64,000 nt of DNA, taken from Vibrio zhugei (GTDB lineage: Bacteria > Pseudomonadota > Gammaproteobacteria > Enterobacterales > Vibrionaceae). Both the position numbers and the translations under genes were made by a program. Location of the stretch: the NCBI RefSeq assembly GCF_003716875.1, contig NZ_CP033078.1, positions 2,480,001 through 2,544,000 of the forward strand, written 5' to 3'. This document shows, in pieces, positions 29,764 through 40,163 of the stretch; within the stretch, counting starts at the first letter, position 1; every line of letters starts with the position of its first letter. Below the pieces are notes generated by a model. The model ran no database searches. It was not told the origin of the DNA and saw nothing but the letters and a program-made list of their open reading frames with translations.

Positions 29764-30627
29764 ATGCGTTTGATTGTTGTCAGTGGTCAGTCTGGGGCGG
29801 GAAAAAGTGTCGCCTTAAGGGTGTTGGAAGATTTAGGGTATTATTGTGTCGATAACTTGCCCATCAATCTTTTGCAAGAATTCGTGCAATCGGTCAAAGA
29901 CAGCAATCAAAACGTCGCAGTCAGTATTGATATACGTAATATTCCCAAAGATCCAGGCTTAATTGAACCCGCCTTGGATCGTTTGAAATCCAGTGACGTC
30001 GAAGTCAGCGTATTGTTTCTTGATGCCTCTGAAGAAGTGTTACTGAAGCGATACAGTGAAACTCGCAGAATTCACCCGTTATCGCTGGCCGATGATAATC
30101 CCTCATTGTCTCATGCGATCGAGCTGGAAAAACAGACTCTGAAGCCTCTCAAAGAGCATGCCGACCATATCATCGACAGCAGCAAGCGTTCGATTCATGA
30201 ACTCAGTGAACGTGTCCGCATGTATGTGGAAGGCAACGAACGCAAAAAACTGGTCATGGTGTTTCAGTCATTCGGCTTTAAGTATGGAGTGCCCAGTGAC
30301 GCCGATTTTGTGTTCGATGTGCGCTTTCTTCCCAATCCTCATTGGGAGCCTAACTTGCGCCCAATGACAGGTTTAGATGCCCCAATTCGCTCCTTTTTAT
30401 CCGCTTTCCCTGAAGTGATGGAGCTCAAACTGCAAATCCAGAAGTTCATTGAGTATTGGCTGCCCATGTTAGAAAAAAATAACCGCAGCTATCTTACTGT
30501 CGCCATCGGATGTACCGGTGGCAAACATCGCTCCGTGTATATTGCACAACAATTGGGCGAGTACTTCTCTGACTTAGGAAATAAAGTCAAAATTCAGCAT
30601 AATACGCTCGACAATAATTTATCATAA
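29764..30627 (+). CDS. rapZ: RNase adapter protein RapZ
   Basis: P-loop protein that in enteric bacteria binds GlmZ/GlmY small RNAs and presents GlmZ to RNase E, setting the level of GlmS. 287 residues; Walker A GQSGAGKS at residues 8-15, Walker B-like SVLFLDAS near 84-91, and a C-terminal RNA-binding domain ending in a family-typical segment with [15 protein letters not shown] (about 240-254). Six bases separate it from ptsN. Whether GlmY/GlmZ exist in this organism cannot be seen here. Confidence 0.95.
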   Translation: MRLIVVSGQSGAGKSVALRVLEDLGYYCVDNLPINLLQEFVQSVKDSNQNVAVSIDIRNIPKDPGLIEPALDRLKSSDVEVSVLFLDASEEVLLKRYSETRRIHPLSLADDNPSLSHAIELEKQTLKPLKEHADHIIDSSKRSIHELSERVRMYVEGNERKKLVMVFQSFGFKYGVPSDADFVFDVRFLPNPHWEPNLRPMTGLDAPIRSFLSAFPEVMELKLQIQKFIEYWLPMLEKNNRSYLTVAIGCTGGKHRSVYIAQQLGEYFSDLGNKVKIQHNTLDNNLS

Positions 30628-30639
30628 GAGTCTCTTGCT

Positions 30640-30918
30640 ATGACGAACGTAACTCGCACTGTTCTGATTCAAAATAAATTGGGCTTGCACGCTCGTGCTG
30701 CCGTAAAATTAGTGGAACTTGCTCAATCGTTTGATGCCATACTGACAATTCAAGCGCAAGATGGTAACGAAGCCACTGCGGATACCGTCATTGGTCTGCT
30801 GATGTTGCAATCAGCACAGGGACAGCATATTACGCTGTCGGCATCGGGCCCTGATGCCGAGCCAGCACTCGCTGCCGCGTGCCATCTTATTGAAGATAAA
30901 TTTGATGAAGAGGAATAG
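30640..30918 (+). CDS. npr: Phosphocarrier protein NPr of the nitrogen PTS
   Basis: HPr-like phosphocarrier (92 residues) that passes phosphate from PtsP to PtsN. Active-site His17 in KLGLHARAA. It closes the lpt-rpoN-ptsN unit. After its stop there is a small CGCTG/CAGCG inverted repeat (30923-30939), but no U-tract, so no terminator is called and readthrough to mgtE is possible. Confidence 0.94.
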   Translation: MTNVTRTVLIQNKLGLHARAAVKLVELAQSFDAILTIQAQDGNEATADTVIGLLMLQSAQGQHITLSASGPDAEPALAAACHLIEDKFDEEE

Positions 30919-31018
30919 CGAGCGCTGACATCGGCAGCGAATATCGATAGTCCCTATTCACCATAACACTAACCCACTACCCTTTTTTTCCTTATCAACT
31001 TTGTATTAGGGGGCCTTT

Positions 31019-32377
31019 ATGGCAGAGCAAATTGAATTTGATCAAGCTCACCAAACCCTCCATGAAATCACTCAAGCACTAGAGAATGGTCGTTTTGTCC
31101 ACGTTCGTCGTCAGCTTCAGGACATGGAGCCTGAAGATATTGCGATCCTATTAGAAGCCTCACCACGTAAATCTCGCGAAGTACTTTGGCATCTGACTGA
31201 CCCGGAAGATTATGGGGAAATCCTCGATGAATTATCCGAGGATATTAAAGATGCGCTTGTCTCTAAAATGGCGCCGGAGAAACTCGCCGAAGCCACTGAA
31301 GGCATGGACACCGATGACGTAGCCTATGTGTTACGAAGCCTGCCTAACACCTTATCGAAAGAAGTCTTAGCGCAGATGGATACGGCAGATCGACTACGAG
31401 TTGAGAAAGCCTTATCCTACCCTGAAGATAGTGCCGGTGGCTTGATGAACACCGACGTCACCACCATCCGTAGTGATGTCATTGTCGATGTTGTGCTGCG
31501 GTATTTACGTATGAAAGGAGACTTACCGGATGTCACCGATTCCTTATATGTTATTGATGAACATAGTAAGTTAATCGGTCATTTACCCTTAACGGTATTG
31601 TTAACCTCGCAACCGGATGTGCTCGTCAGTGAAGTCATGGACGATGCGGACGATGCCATCAGCGTCGACACCACCGACTCTGATGTCGCCAGTTTGTTCG
31701 AACGTCGTAATTGGGTCTCAGCCCCAGTGGTCGATCACAATTACACCTTGGTTGGACGGATCACCATTGATGACGTTGTCGATGTCATTCGTGAAGATGC
31801 CGAACACTCAATGATGAGCATGGCGGGGATGGATGACGATGAAGATACTTTCGCCCCCGTGATCAAATCGGCTCGTAAACGCAGTATTTGGCTCGGAGCC
31901 AATGTGCTTGCGGCCTTAGCTGCAGCGTCTGTCTCCAACATGTTTGAAGATACACTACAAGCCATGGCATCCATCGCCGTATTAATGACCATCGTCCCCT
32001 CTATGGGGGGAGTGGCTGGTAACCAAACGGTCGCCTTGGTCATTCGTGGTCTCGCTTTAGGCCACATTGGTGAAAGTAACAAAAAAGAGTTGCTGTACAA
32101 AGAAGCGGCGATCGGTCTGCTCAATGGTATTTTATGGGCCGTACTGATTGGCGTCATTGTGATGGTCTGGAAAGGCAATATTGAACTCGGTGCCATCCTT
32201 TCTGCCGCCATGCTGACCAACTTATTTGTGGCAGGTATTGCTGGCGTATTAATCCCGGTATTAATGAAAAAAATCAATATTGATCCGGCGCTCGCTGGGG
32301 GAATGGCATTGACGACCGTCACCGATGTCGTCGGCTTATTCGCCTTTTTAGAACTGGCAACCCTGATGATTCACTAG
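31019..32377 (+). CDS. mgtE: Magnesium transporter MgtE
   Basis: Homodimeric Mg2+ channel gated by cytosolic Mg2+. The layout of 452 residues is standard: N domain (about 1-130), CBS pair (about 135-255, with DSAGGLMNTDVTTI), a plug helix, and five transmembrane helices (about 285-450). The pore block has PSMGGVAGNQTVALVIRG (about 326-343) and the last helices have PALAGGMALTTVTDV. Shine-Dalgarno AGGGGG is strong. Only 100 bp separate it from npr and no M-box riboswitch is recognisable in that gap. Confidence 0.95.
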   Translation: MAEQIEFDQAHQTLHEITQALENGRFVHVRRQLQDMEPEDIAILLEASPRKSREVLWHLTDPEDYGEILDELSEDIKDALVSKMAPEKLAEATEGMDTDDVAYVLRSLPNTLSKEVLAQMDTADRLRVEKALSYPEDSAGGLMNTDVTTIRSDVIVDVVLRYLRMKGDLPDVTDSLYVIDEHSKLIGHLPLTVLLTSQPDVLVSEVMDDADDAISVDTTDSDVASLFERRNWVSAPVVDHNYTLVGRITIDDVVDVIREDAEHSMMSMAGMDDDEDTFAPVIKSARKRSIWLGANVLAALAAASVSNMFEDTLQAMASIAVLMTIVPSMGGVAGNQTVALVIRGLALGHIGESNKKELLYKEAAIGLLNGILWAVLIGVIVMVWKGNIELGAILSAAMLTNLFVAGIAGVLIPVLMKKINIDPALAGGMALTTVTDVVGLFAFLELATLMIH

Positions 32378-32390
32378 CCGATAAGACATA

Positions 32391-32421
32391 AAAAAGCCGA
32401 ACTCAACGAGTTCGGCTTTTT
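32391..32421. terminator. Bidirectional terminator between mgtE and pmbA
   Basis: AAAAAGCCGAACTC / GAGTTCGGCTTTTT perfect 14-bp inverted repeat with a 3-nt loop at the junction of convergent genes; symmetric A and T tracts. Confidence 0.9.
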
Positions 32422-32450
32422 ATTGATACTCCAGTATACCTCGCTAAGTG

Positions 32451-33794
32451 TTACTCACCCGCGACTTTCATACTTTCAATCAACAACGAGCCCATCTGAA
32501 TTTGCGAGCGCGTTTCAATATCGCTACCGACAGCGATCGTTTTCTGGAACATATCTTGTAGATTGCCAGCGATAGTAAATCCAGAGACCGGGTATTGAAT
32601 CACCCCATTTTCGACCCAGAATCCAGCGGCCCCACGCGAATAATCGCCCGTGACAATATTTACGCCTTGCCCCATCACTTCGGTCACAAGTACGCCCGTA
32701 CCTAGCGCTTGCAGCATGTGTTCAAAATCTTGCCCCGTAGAGCCGACAAACCAGTTGTGAATTCCCCCCGCATGCCCGGTTGGCGTCATGTTCATTTTAC
32801 GAGCAGCATAGCTAGTCAACAGATAGGTCGCCAGTTTACCGTCGGTAATAATGTCAGTATCTTTAGTGGCGACACCTTCACTATCAAACGGACTCGAGGC
32901 CAAACCACGCTGAATATGTGGGCGCTCGCTAATATTGAACCACTCAGGAAAAATTGTCTCACCCAACTTATCGACCAAAAATGATGAGCGGCGATAAAGA
33001 TTGCCACCACTGATCCCCATTACAAGGTGTCCCATCAGCCCTGTCGCGACATCACGCTCAAACAATATCGGATACGTCCCCGTTTTTAACGCACGAGCAT
33101 CGAGACGGCGCACGGTTTTTTCCGCTGCTTGAAGCCCGACTTTCTCAGGCGCCCATAACTCATCCTTATGGCGAGCGAGCGTATAGCTATAGTCCCGCTC
33201 CATTTCGCCATTCGCACCTAAGCCAATGACACTACAGCTCGTGCTATGGCGACTCGAAGCATAACTGGCGAGCAAACCATGGCTGTTGCCATAAACGCGA
33301 ACCCCATAGTGGCTATCATAACTCGCGCCATCACTTTGTTTGATCTTATCGCTGTATTCTAACGCGGCTTGCTCAGCACGAATGGCAATCGATGCGGCTT
33401 TATCTGGATCCGGTTCATCAGGATGAAAAAGATCGAGATCGGGAATATTTTTCACCATAAGTTCCGCCGGCGCCGGGCCAGCAAACGGATCTTCAGAAGT
33501 ATAACGAGCGATATCTAAAGCGGCTTTCACCGTCTCATGAATGGCTTTTTCGCTGAGATCAGACGTTGAGGCACTGCCTTTTTTATTTTTGTTATAAACG
33601 GTAATCCCTAGGGCACCATCGCTATTAAATTCAACGTTCTCAACTTCACACATACGTGTCGAGACACTCAGGCCTGTACTCTTGTTAATGGCGACTTCTG
33701 CGGCGTCAGCGCCGTGCGCGGCCATCTCCAGCGCTTTGGCAACGGCAGCTTCTAAATCGACTCTTTGTTGAGCGACTTGCTGTTTCACATCCAT
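32451..33794 (-). CDS. pmbA: Metalloprotease PmbA (TldE)
   Basis: Forms the TldD/TldE heterodimeric protease, which processes microcin B17-type peptides and degrades CcdA in E. coli; TldD carries the metal site and TldE is the partner. ATG 33794 gives 447 residues, near the 450 of E. coli PmbA. The longer open frame to 33932 would overlap darP on the opposite strand and is not used. Family blocks are [26 protein letters not shown] (split around residues 50-75), [15 protein letters not shown] [10 protein letters not shown] and [15 protein letters not shown] near 395-409. tldD is not in this window. Divergent from darP, as in many relatives. Confidence 0.94.
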   Translation of the reverse strand: MDVKQQVAQQRVDLEAAVAKALEMAAHGADAAEVAINKSTGLSVSTRMCEVENVEFNSDGALGITVYNKNKKGSASTSDLSEKAIHETVKAALDIARYTSEDPFAGPAPAELMVKNIPDLDLFHPDEPDPDKAASIAIRAEQAALEYSDKIKQSDGASYDSHYGVRVYGNSHGLLASYASSRHSTSCSVIGLGANGEMERDYSYTLARHKDELWAPEKVGLQAAEKTVRRLDARALKTGTYPILFERDVATGLMGHLVMGISGGNLYRRSSFLVDKLGETIFPEWFNISERPHIQRGLASSPFDSEGVATKDTDIITDGKLATYLLTSYAARKMNMTPTGHAGGIHNWFVGSTGQDFEHMLQALGTGVLVTEVMGQGVNIVTGDYSRGAAGFWVENGVIQYPVSGFTIAGNLQDMFQKTIAVGSDIETRSQIQMGSLLIESMKVAGE

Positions 33795-33904
33795 ACTTAA
33801 TCCATCTTCTTCGGCATTTGTTTCAGTAGGATAACAAGAATTTCGCTTTCTCCCCACGATTCTTGCTAAAATAGCAGATATAAATAACTTTATTAGTGAA
33901 GAAA

Positions 33905-34432
33905 ATGGCTCGTAAAAATCAAAAAGCTCCATGGGAAGAAGAAGAAGAAATTATTTGGGTCAGTAAAACTGAACTCAAAACCGACATGACGGAACTGCAA
34001 AAATTGGGAGAAGAGCTCGTTACGTTGAAACCGTCTGTATTAGCGAAGTTCCCATTACCAGACGATCTGGCCGAAGCGGTCGCCGATGCACAACGCTTTA
34101 AAACGGAAGCTCGCCGTCGTCAATTGCAATACATTGGTAAGCTGATGCGTCAAATTGATCACGAACCAATCCAAGCGGCGTTGGACAAATTCAACAATAA
34201 ACATGCCCAATCGACGGCCGCATTGCACAAGTTAGAAGACTTACGTGACCGCATTATTTCTGATGGGGATAAAGCGATTGATGAAGCAATGGCGCAGTAT
34301 CCCGATTTGGATCGCCAACGGCTACGCCATCTGTCTCGCCAAGCTCGTAAAGAAAAGGCAGCTCAGAAAAGTCCAAAAGCCTCGCGTGAAATTTTTCAGA
34401 CCCTGAAAGCCAAACAAGATGAAGAGTTTTAA
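33905..34432 (+). CDS. darP: Ribosome biogenesis factor DarP (YjgA)
   Basis: Assists late 50S subunit assembly in E. coli. ATG 33905 gives 175 residues (E. coli 183). The acidic N-terminal stretch [15 protein letters not shown] is typical, followed by helical regions rich in Arg/Lys with QFNK-like repeats and [14 protein letters not shown] (about 60-73). The C-terminal helix has [13 protein letters not shown] three codons upstream (33896) is an alternative start. pmbA lies back to back 110 bp away. Confidence 0.92.
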   Translation: MARKNQKAPWEEEEEIIWVSKTELKTDMTELQKLGEELVTLKPSVLAKFPLPDDLAEAVADAQRFKTEARRRQLQYIGKLMRQIDHEPIQAALDKFNNKHAQSTAALHKLEDLRDRIISDGDKAIDEAMAQYPDLDRQRLRHLSRQARKEKAAQKSPKASREIFQTLKAKQDEEF

Positions 34433-34455
34433 TTAATTGTCTCATCCGCTGGAAT

Positions 34456-34487
34456 AAAAAAAGCCAGAGACTGTCTCTGGCTTTTTT
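34456..34487. terminator. Bidirectional terminator between darP and thiQ
   Basis: AAAAAAGCCAGAGA / TCTCTGGCTTTTTT 14-bp stem with a short loop, between convergent darP and thiQ. Its right edge lies 1-2 bp from the thiQ stop codon. Confidence 0.9.
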
Positions 34488-34488
34488 A

Positions 34489-35199
34489 TCACTCGCTGCT
34501 GCCCGCTCTTACAAATGCGGCCAATTCAGGATCGGGGTGTGTACTGCTCAGTTGTGCAATGGGGGCCACTCGCTGCACTTTTCCTCGGGCCATAAAGGCA
34601 AAATCCGTCGCAATGGCTTTTGCATCGGAGATATGATGTGTCACCATCAGTACACTGGCACCACGTTCTTGGGCTAACCGTTGTACTAGCGCCAACATAT
34701 CTTCTCTTAACACCGGATCGAGCGCGGAAAATGGCTCATCTAAAAGCCAGATGGGATGCGATTGCACAAAGCAACGCGCCAGTGCAACACGCTGTCTTTG
34801 CCCGCCCGATAAATGTTCTGGGTAACGATCCAATACGGCAGATAACCCCACTTGCTCAGCAGCCTCGACGACTTTGGCTTTCTGCAGCGCGGAGAGCTTC
34901 AATCCAGGATGCAAACCCAAGCCAATATTTTGTCGAACAGACAAATGAGCAAAAAGATTATGCTCTTGAAACAACATGGAAAAGGGCCGCTGATAAGGTG
35001 GCAATCCAAGCAATGACTTATCTTGAAAACGAATATCTCCCATATTCGGTTCAATGAAGCCTGCCACTAAACTTAATAACGTTGATTTCCCAGACCCACT
35101 TGGCCCCATCAACGCTAAAATCACACCCTGTTGTAACGTCACATCAAAAGCAAACCAATCACTTTGATATTCATATTGTACTTGGTCTACCACTAACAT
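34489..35199 (-). CDS. thiQ: Thiamine ABC transporter ATPase ThiQ
   Basis: Provides energy for uptake of thiamine, thiamine monophosphate and diphosphate with ThiB and ThiP. 236 residues; Walker A GPSGSGKST at about 32-40, signature LSGGQRQR near 128-135, Walker B IWLLDEPFSALDP and switch His in VTHHISD. It overlaps thiP by 7 bp and is the last gene of thiBPQ. Confidence 0.95.
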   Translation of the reverse strand: MLVVDQVQYEYQSDWFAFDVTLQQGVILALMGPSGSGKSTLLSLVAGFIEPNMGDIRFQDKSLLGLPPYQRPFSMLFQEHNLFAHLSVRQNIGLGLHPGLKLSALQKAKVVEAAEQVGLSAVLDRYPEHLSGGQRQRVALARCFVQSHPIWLLDEPFSALDPVLREDMLALVQRLAQERGASVLMVTHHISDAKAIATDFAFMARGKVQRVAPIAQLSSTHPDPELAAFVRAGSSE

Positions 35200-36788
35200 G
35201 TTTCACTCCGGCCTTGCCAACTGAACACTTTTTCCACAAGATAAAAAATTCCAATGCTAAATAGCAATAAGGTCAACGACACGACCGCAGCGGCATCAGT
35301 TTGATATGACCCTAATAACTGATACAGGTATAACGGTAACGTACGAAAATCTTGATTACCAAACAAAGCAATGGCACTCAAATCCCCCAGTGATAACAAA
35401 AAGCTCAAACTGAATGCTTGGGCAAGCGGCCCTTTTAACGCTTTCAGCTCAACCATCTTAAAGCGCTGCCACCCCTGCATTCCCAAGCTGGCGCATAAGA
35501 ACTGATATTGCTGTTCGATGTGCAACAGCGGCTGACTCAACGTTTTAATCACATAAGGCAAAGCCATCAGGGCATTCACCACGACCACGACCCAATAGGC
35601 ATGACTAAACACGTCAACCCATTGGCGTAACAACAAAAATAAGCCGGTACTGATCACAAGACCCGGGGTGACCAATATGATGGTACCAATCAGTTCTAAC
35701 CCATTCGCTGACGTATTATGCTGCCGCAGTCTTAAATGACGACTGGACAATAAAATCGTCACGCCAATCGTACACGCCACCACACTCGCCGACACCGCGA
35801 TGCGTACCGAAGTGGTCAGGGCGTGCCAAAAAGCCGAACTCGTTAAAACATCTGCCAGAGAGGAATTGACGCCGCTGCCTACCACCATGATAAAAGGCGG
35901 TACAGTAAAGATAATCACCAGTCCAATCCACAGACTATCCCATAACCGGCTAAAACGGCTGTCTTGGCTCCACATCTGAGCGGAGGAAATCGAGCCATTG
36001 GCCACGGGCATGACGCGTGAAAAATAATGCAACGCAAAGTACAGAGAAGAACACAACAGCATTTGCCAAACCGCTAAGAGCGCGCCAGTTTGCAGATCAA
36101 AGTCGTATTTGATCGCCTGATAAATCGCCAATTCGATTGTCGTGGATTTAGGTCCGCCTCCCAAGGCCATCACCGTGGCAAAACTGGTGAAGCACAGCAT
36201 AAAGATCAGGCCCCCCACATGCGGCAATTGTTGACGTAAACGTGGCCATTCGACTAAACAAAACTTCTGCCAGCCGCTCATCCCTAAATGGGCACACAAT
36301 TTATGCTGATCTTCTGGGATCTCTTGCAAGCTCTGTAATAACAAACGACTCGCATACGGTAAGTTAAAAAACACGTGTGCTAAAAGAATGCCACCCAAGC
36401 CATAAATATTAAATGGCAGTGCCAATCCAAATTCATGGAGAATTGTCGCCAACCATCCACTGCGACCATAAATCGCTAATAAACCGAACACCGCCACCAG
36501 CACAGGCAGTACTAATGTCATAGAAAAGAGCTTTAATAATACATTACGCCCTTTAAATTGGCGTCGATGCAAAGCTCGAGCAACGGGAATCGCCCCGATG
36601 ATGCTGATCAATGTCGATAAACTTGATTGGTAAAAACTAAAACCCGTGACGTGCAAATAATAGGGATCGTGCCAGATACGACTCAAAGGCATCGTCGAGG
36701 TTTGAAATAATAAGGCGCAGACCGCGGAGATGACAAAAGCGATCACCAAGACCGCCATGCCCACCCCAACTTTGGGAATTCGATTCAC
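35193..36788 (-). CDS. thiP: Thiamine ABC transporter permease ThiP
   Basis: Inner-membrane permease of the thiamine transporter, 531 residues with about 12 helices arranged as two homologous halves; each half carries an EAA-type loop for the ATPase. Examples are ELIGTIILVTPGLVISTGLF in the second half and LFLVEWPRLRQQLP-like CLVEWPRLRQQLP in the first. It lies between thiB (9 bp) and thiQ (overlap), so the operon is translated as a unit. Confidence 0.95.
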   Translation of the reverse strand: MNRIPKVGVGMAVLVIAFVISAVCALLFQTSTMPLSRIWHDPYYLHVTGFSFYQSSLSTLISIIGAIPVARALHRRQFKGRNVLLKLFSMTLVLPVLVAVFGLLAIYGRSGWLATILHEFGLALPFNIYGLGGILLAHVFFNLPYASRLLLQSLQEIPEDQHKLCAHLGMSGWQKFCLVEWPRLRQQLPHVGGLIFMLCFTSFATVMALGGGPKSTTIELAIYQAIKYDFDLQTGALLAVWQMLLCSSLYFALHYFSRVMPVANGSISSAQMWSQDSRFSRLWDSLWIGLVIIFTVPPFIMVVGSGVNSSLADVLTSSAFWHALTTSVRIAVSASVVACTIGVTILLSSRHLRLRQHNTSANGLELIGTIILVTPGLVISTGLFLLLRQWVDVFSHAYWVVVVVNALMALPYVIKTLSQPLLHIEQQYQFLCASLGMQGWQRFKMVELKALKGPLAQAFSLSFLLSLGDLSAIALFGNQDFRTLPLYLYQLLGSYQTDAAAVVSLTLLLFSIGIFYLVEKVFSWQGRSETC

Positions 36789-36797
36789 ATCTTCCCC

Positions 36798-37799
36798 TTA
36801 ATACGCGACCGCACGCTGCCACTCACGAACCCAACTACGACGATGCTCGGCAACTTGCTCAGGCGAGAACATTAAAGCGTGCTTAGGTAACGTCAACTGC
36901 TCAAAACCTTTGGGAAGCGCGACATTAGTCGCGGGATACATCCAGTTTGTTGTGGGGATCAGCGACTGAAAAGCGGGCGTCAGCATAAAGTGTAAAAATT
37001 CATCGGCCAGCTTAGCGTGTGGCGTGCCTTTGACTTTGGCGGCCACTTCCACTTGTAAATAATTCCCTTCACTAAAGTTGGCCGCGGCGTATTGGTGCTT
37101 ATTCTCAGCAATAATGTGATAAGCCGGTGAGCTGGTATAAGACAGCACCATATCCGCTTCCCCTTTCAGGAACATCGAATACGCCTCAGACCACCCCTTG
37201 GTTACCGTGACTGTTTTCTTCGCTAATTGATGCCAAGCCTGCTCGGATTGATCACCGTAAACTGATTTCACCCATAGCAATAATCCTTGCCCGGGCGTTG
37301 ACGTACGCGGGTCTTCATAAATGATCTTCAGTTTTGGATAATTCTCGACCAAATCGTGCAAACTTTGCGGTGGATTTTTCAGCGTATTTTTATTATACAC
37401 AAAGGCAAAGTAACCATAATCGAATGGGATAAATGTCTGATTATCCCAGCCGTTAGGCACATTTACCGGAGAAAGCGAGACTGGACTGGGGGCAAATAAC
37501 TGTGTTTTCTGTGCTTCTGCAATAAGGTTATTGTCCAACCCGAGCACGATATCCGCTTTAGTATGTGACCCTTCGAGGCGCACTCGGTTGAGTATCGACA
37601 CCCCATCTTCCAAAGGCACGTACTCCAAAGTACAGTCGCACTGTTTCTCAAAGGATTGTTTTACCTGTGGCCCGGGGCCCCACTCTGAGGTGAAGGAATC
37701 GTAGGTATACACGGTTAAAGTTGGATTTTTCGCCAATGCAGGAACGGACGCCAGTATTGCAATACTCGCGGTCAACATAGTAAAAGTATGGTGTTTCAA
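36798..37799 (-). CDS. thiB: Thiamine-binding periplasmic protein ThiB
   Basis: Periplasmic binding protein for thiamine and its phosphates. 333 residues; signal peptide about 1-23 (hydrophobic core MLTASIAILASVPALA, cleavage after ALA). The mature part has LTVYTYDSFTSEWGPGP and GQGLLLWVKSVYG near 170-182, as in other ThiB. The start is a TTG at 37799, supported by GGAG 8 bp upstream; the next in-frame ATG (about residue 8) lacks a ribosome site. The gene is under a TPP riboswitch. The GGAG lies in the loop of a small CGCTC/GAGCG hairpin (37804-37823) that could influence translation. Confidence 0.95.
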   Translation of the reverse strand: MKHHTFTMLTASIAILASVPALAKNPTLTVYTYDSFTSEWGPGPQVKQSFEKQCDCTLEYVPLEDGVSILNRVRLEGSHTKADIVLGLDNNLIAEAQKTQLFAPSPVSLSPVNVPNGWDNQTFIPFDYGYFAFVYNKNTLKNPPQSLHDLVENYPKLKIIYEDPRTSTPGQGLLLWVKSVYGDQSEQAWHQLAKKTVTVTKGWSEAYSMFLKGEADMVLSYTSSPAYHIIAENKHQYAAANFSEGNYLQVEVAAKVKGTPHAKLADEFLHFMLTPAFQSLIPTTNWMYPATNVALPKGFEQLTLPKHALMFSPEQVAEHRRSWVREWQRAVAY

Positions 37800-37880
37800 G
37801 GCTCGCTCTCCATAGTGTGAGCGGCACAGGCTTGAGGGGGGATGTGAGAATCACGCTATCGATTTTTACAACCGCACTCA

Positions 37881-37993
37881 ATTCCTACGCCAGCATTATC
37901 TGGTTCAGGTGTCTAATCATGTCATGATTAACGGGTTCTGGACGTATCGTCCAATCTCAGCGCCACTATTCAGTGGGTGTGCTCCCCGATGAG
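37881..37993 (-). ncRNA. TPP riboswitch (thi-box) upstream of thiBPQ
   Basis: Read on the minus strand this holds the conserved TPP aptamer blocks in order: CGGGGAGC near the 5' end, GCTGAGA in the middle, then ACCTGAACCAGATAATGCTGG and CGTAGGAA near the 3' end (split here to stay short). P1 pairing of the ends and the variable P3a hairpin (ATCATGACATGAT) are visible. About 80 bp separate the aptamer from the thiB start. I see no strong terminator there, so control of translation initiation by high TPP is inferred. Confidence 0.93.
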
Positions 37994-38026
37994 TACGCAA
38001 ATTGTAAAGGCAAATGAAAAATTTAG

Positions 38027-38656
38027 CTACTCTGGACGCTTATTATTGTAGCCCCAGCGTCCGACCAAGTGATGCTCGACGCCAAGGTGATCCAAAATCC
38101 GCGCGACCATAAAATCCACTAGGTCATCAATCGTTTGAGGTTGATGATAAAACCCAGGGGCCGCCGGCATAATTGTGACCCCCATTTGCGAAAGCTTGTG
38201 CATATTTTCCAAATGAATCGTAGAAAAAGGCGTTTCTCGCACAACCAGAAGTAGCTGGCCACGCTCTTTCAACACCACGTCAGCGGCGCGTTCAATGAGG
38301 TTATCTGACATGCCATAGGCAATGGACGCCACCGAACTGGCAGAACAGGGGCAGACCACCATTTGTTTGGGCGCAGCGGAGCCTGAGGCCACCGGAGAAA
38401 ACCAATCTTCTTTGCCACAGACGATTAACTGCTCAGCATCACACTGAAAATAGTCAACCAATACCTTGTGTGCCGCCTCTGGTCCCGCTGGTAATTTGAG
38501 CCCCTGTTCGGTCGCTAATACCACTCGTGCGGCTGATGAAATCAGCAAATAGACTTGGTAATCTTGCCCCAATAAACATTCTAGCAATTTCAGTCCATAT
38601 GGCGCCCCAGAAGCGCCAGTCCACGCTAGCGTAATCTGCTTGTTATACTGTGTCAT
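38027..38656 (-). CDS. ubiX: Flavin prenyltransferase UbiX
   Basis: Makes prenylated FMN, the cofactor of the UbiD decarboxylase in ubiquinone synthesis. 209 residues, a flavoprotein of the UbiX/Pad1 type. The [18 protein letters not shown] block (about 12-29) is the FMN phosphate-binding loop, and [25 protein letters not shown] (split about 102-126) the conserved central part. Start overlaps the end of mpl by 14 bp. Co-transcription with mpl is clear, while the functional link is not. Confidence 0.95.
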   Translation of the reverse strand: MTQYNKQITLAWTGASGAPYGLKLLECLLGQDYQVYLLISSAARVVLATEQGLKLPAGPEAAHKVLVDYFQCDAEQLIVCGKEDWFSPVASGSAAPKQMVVCPCSASSVASIAYGMSDNLIERAADVVLKERGQLLLVVRETPFSTIHLENMHKLSQMGVTIMPAAPGFYHQPQTIDDLVDFMVARILDHLGVEHHLVGRWGYNNKRPE

Positions 38657-40028
38657 GCGCTCTTACCTCTTGCACTGATTCACTCAATGCCGCCAATAGC
38701 TTGTCATGAATGCCACCAAATCCGCCATTACTCATCACTAAGATATGATCACCGGGCTGCGCATGTTGTGTAATTTGCTTAACGAGCTGATCAATATCGT
38801 CACTGGTATACGCAGGTTGTCGGCAATGGTCGGCGATATCTTGCACTTGCCACGCAATGTTCGTCGGTTGGAATAAGAAAACTTCATCCGCTTGCGCCAA
38901 CGCATCGGCAATCGCCGCTTTATGCACGCCTAATTTCATGGTTGCGGAGCGTGGTTCAAGAACAGCTAAGACGCGTTGCTTACCGACTTTGTTACGTAAC
39001 CCTTCAAGGGTCAGTTGGATCGCCGTCGGATGATGGGCAAAATCGTCGTATACAGTGACGTGGTTCACCTCGCCTTTCCATTCTAATCGGCGCTTGGTAT
39101 TCACAAACTTAGCGAGAGCTTCACAAGCAAGATCGGGCGTCACCCCAACGTGTCGAGCGGCGCCAATGGCCATCAACCCATTATGCATATTGTGATCGCC
39201 GACCAAGGACCATGTCACCTCACCAACATACTCACCGGCAAAGTACACGTGAAAATGGCTGGCATCTGGCGTCTGTTTAATGGCTTGCCACTGAGATTGC
39301 TCGCCGACCTGTTCCTGATCACTCCAACAGCCACGCTGTAACACATCCTCCAGCGCCTCATCAGCTTGAGGAGAGAATATGCGTCCCTGACCAGGCACGG
39401 TACGCACAAGATGATGAAACTGTCGCTTGATCGCTTCTAGATCGTCAAAAATATCCGCATGATCAAACTCTAAGTTATTCATAATGAGTGTTCTGGGATG
39501 ATAATGCACAAACTTAGAGCGCTTATCAAAAAAGGCGCTATCGTATTCATCGGCTTCAACCACAAAGAACATGCTCTCGCCCAAACGCGACGACACGCCA
39601 AAATTACCCAGCACCCCACCGACAAGAAAACCGGGCTGACAGCCGCAATCATCAAGAATCCATGTCAACATACTGGCTGTCGTGGTTTTGCCATGGGTAC
39701 CCGCCACAGCCAACACCCAACGGTCACACAATAAATGATCCTGGAGCCATTGTGGGCCCGAGGTATAACGCAGATTATGGTTTAGCACATATTCGATACA
39801 CGGATTGCCCCGGCTTAATGCATTGCCGATAATCACTAAATCTGGATGTGGCTTCAGTTGCTCAGGATCAAAACCTTCGATGATCTCGATCCCTTGGTCC
39901 TCTAGCATCGTACTCATAGGAGGATATACATTGGCGTCACAACCGGTCACATGGTGTCCCTGTTGTTTGGCCAGAACGGCAAGCCCTCCCATAAAGGTAC
40001 CGCAGATGCCTAAAATATGAATGTGCAT
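38643..40028 (-). CDS. mpl: UDP-MurNAc:tripeptide ligase Mpl (murein recycling)
   Basis: Joins recycled L-Ala-gamma-D-Glu-meso-DAP to UDP-MurNAc, returning wall peptides to peptidoglycan synthesis in the cytosol. The 461 residues belong to the Mur ligase family: N-terminal Rossmann-like domain with [17 protein letters not shown] loop GTHGKTTT at 110-117, and [15 protein letters not shown] [11 protein letters not shown] in the C-terminal domain (about 325-335). Distinguished from MurC by the GTFMGGLA motif. Divergent from fbp, as in several relatives. Confidence 0.95.
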   Translation of the reverse strand: MHIHILGICGTFMGGLAVLAKQQGHHVTGCDANVYPPMSTMLEDQGIEIIEGFDPEQLKPHPDLVIIGNALSRGNPCIEYVLNHNLRYTSGPQWLQDHLLCDRWVLAVAGTHGKTTTASMLTWILDDCGCQPGFLVGGVLGNFGVSSRLGESMFFVVEADEYDSAFFDKRSKFVHYHPRTLIMNNLEFDHADIFDDLEAIKRQFHHLVRTVPGQGRIFSPQADEALEDVLQRGCWSDQEQVGEQSQWQAIKQTPDASHFHVYFAGEYVGEVTWSLVGDHNMHNGLMAIGAARHVGVTPDLACEALAKFVNTKRRLEWKGEVNHVTVYDDFAHHPTAIQLTLEGLRNKVGKQRVLAVLEPRSATMKLGVHKAAIADALAQADEVFLFQPTNIAWQVQDIADHCRQPAYTSDDIDQLVKQITQHAQPGDHILVMSNGGFGGIHDKLLAALSESVQEVRAHDTV

Positions 40029-40163
40029 AATAATTGAGCCTCACAAGCCACTGTTACTTCTGCATTCATTATCCTGATCCACTCAACAATTGCGAGTAAA
40101 GGTTTTTCAGAACTCTGTCATTTCATCGTATTGAAGTCGTAAAGTGAGAGATCAGCAAGGCAC

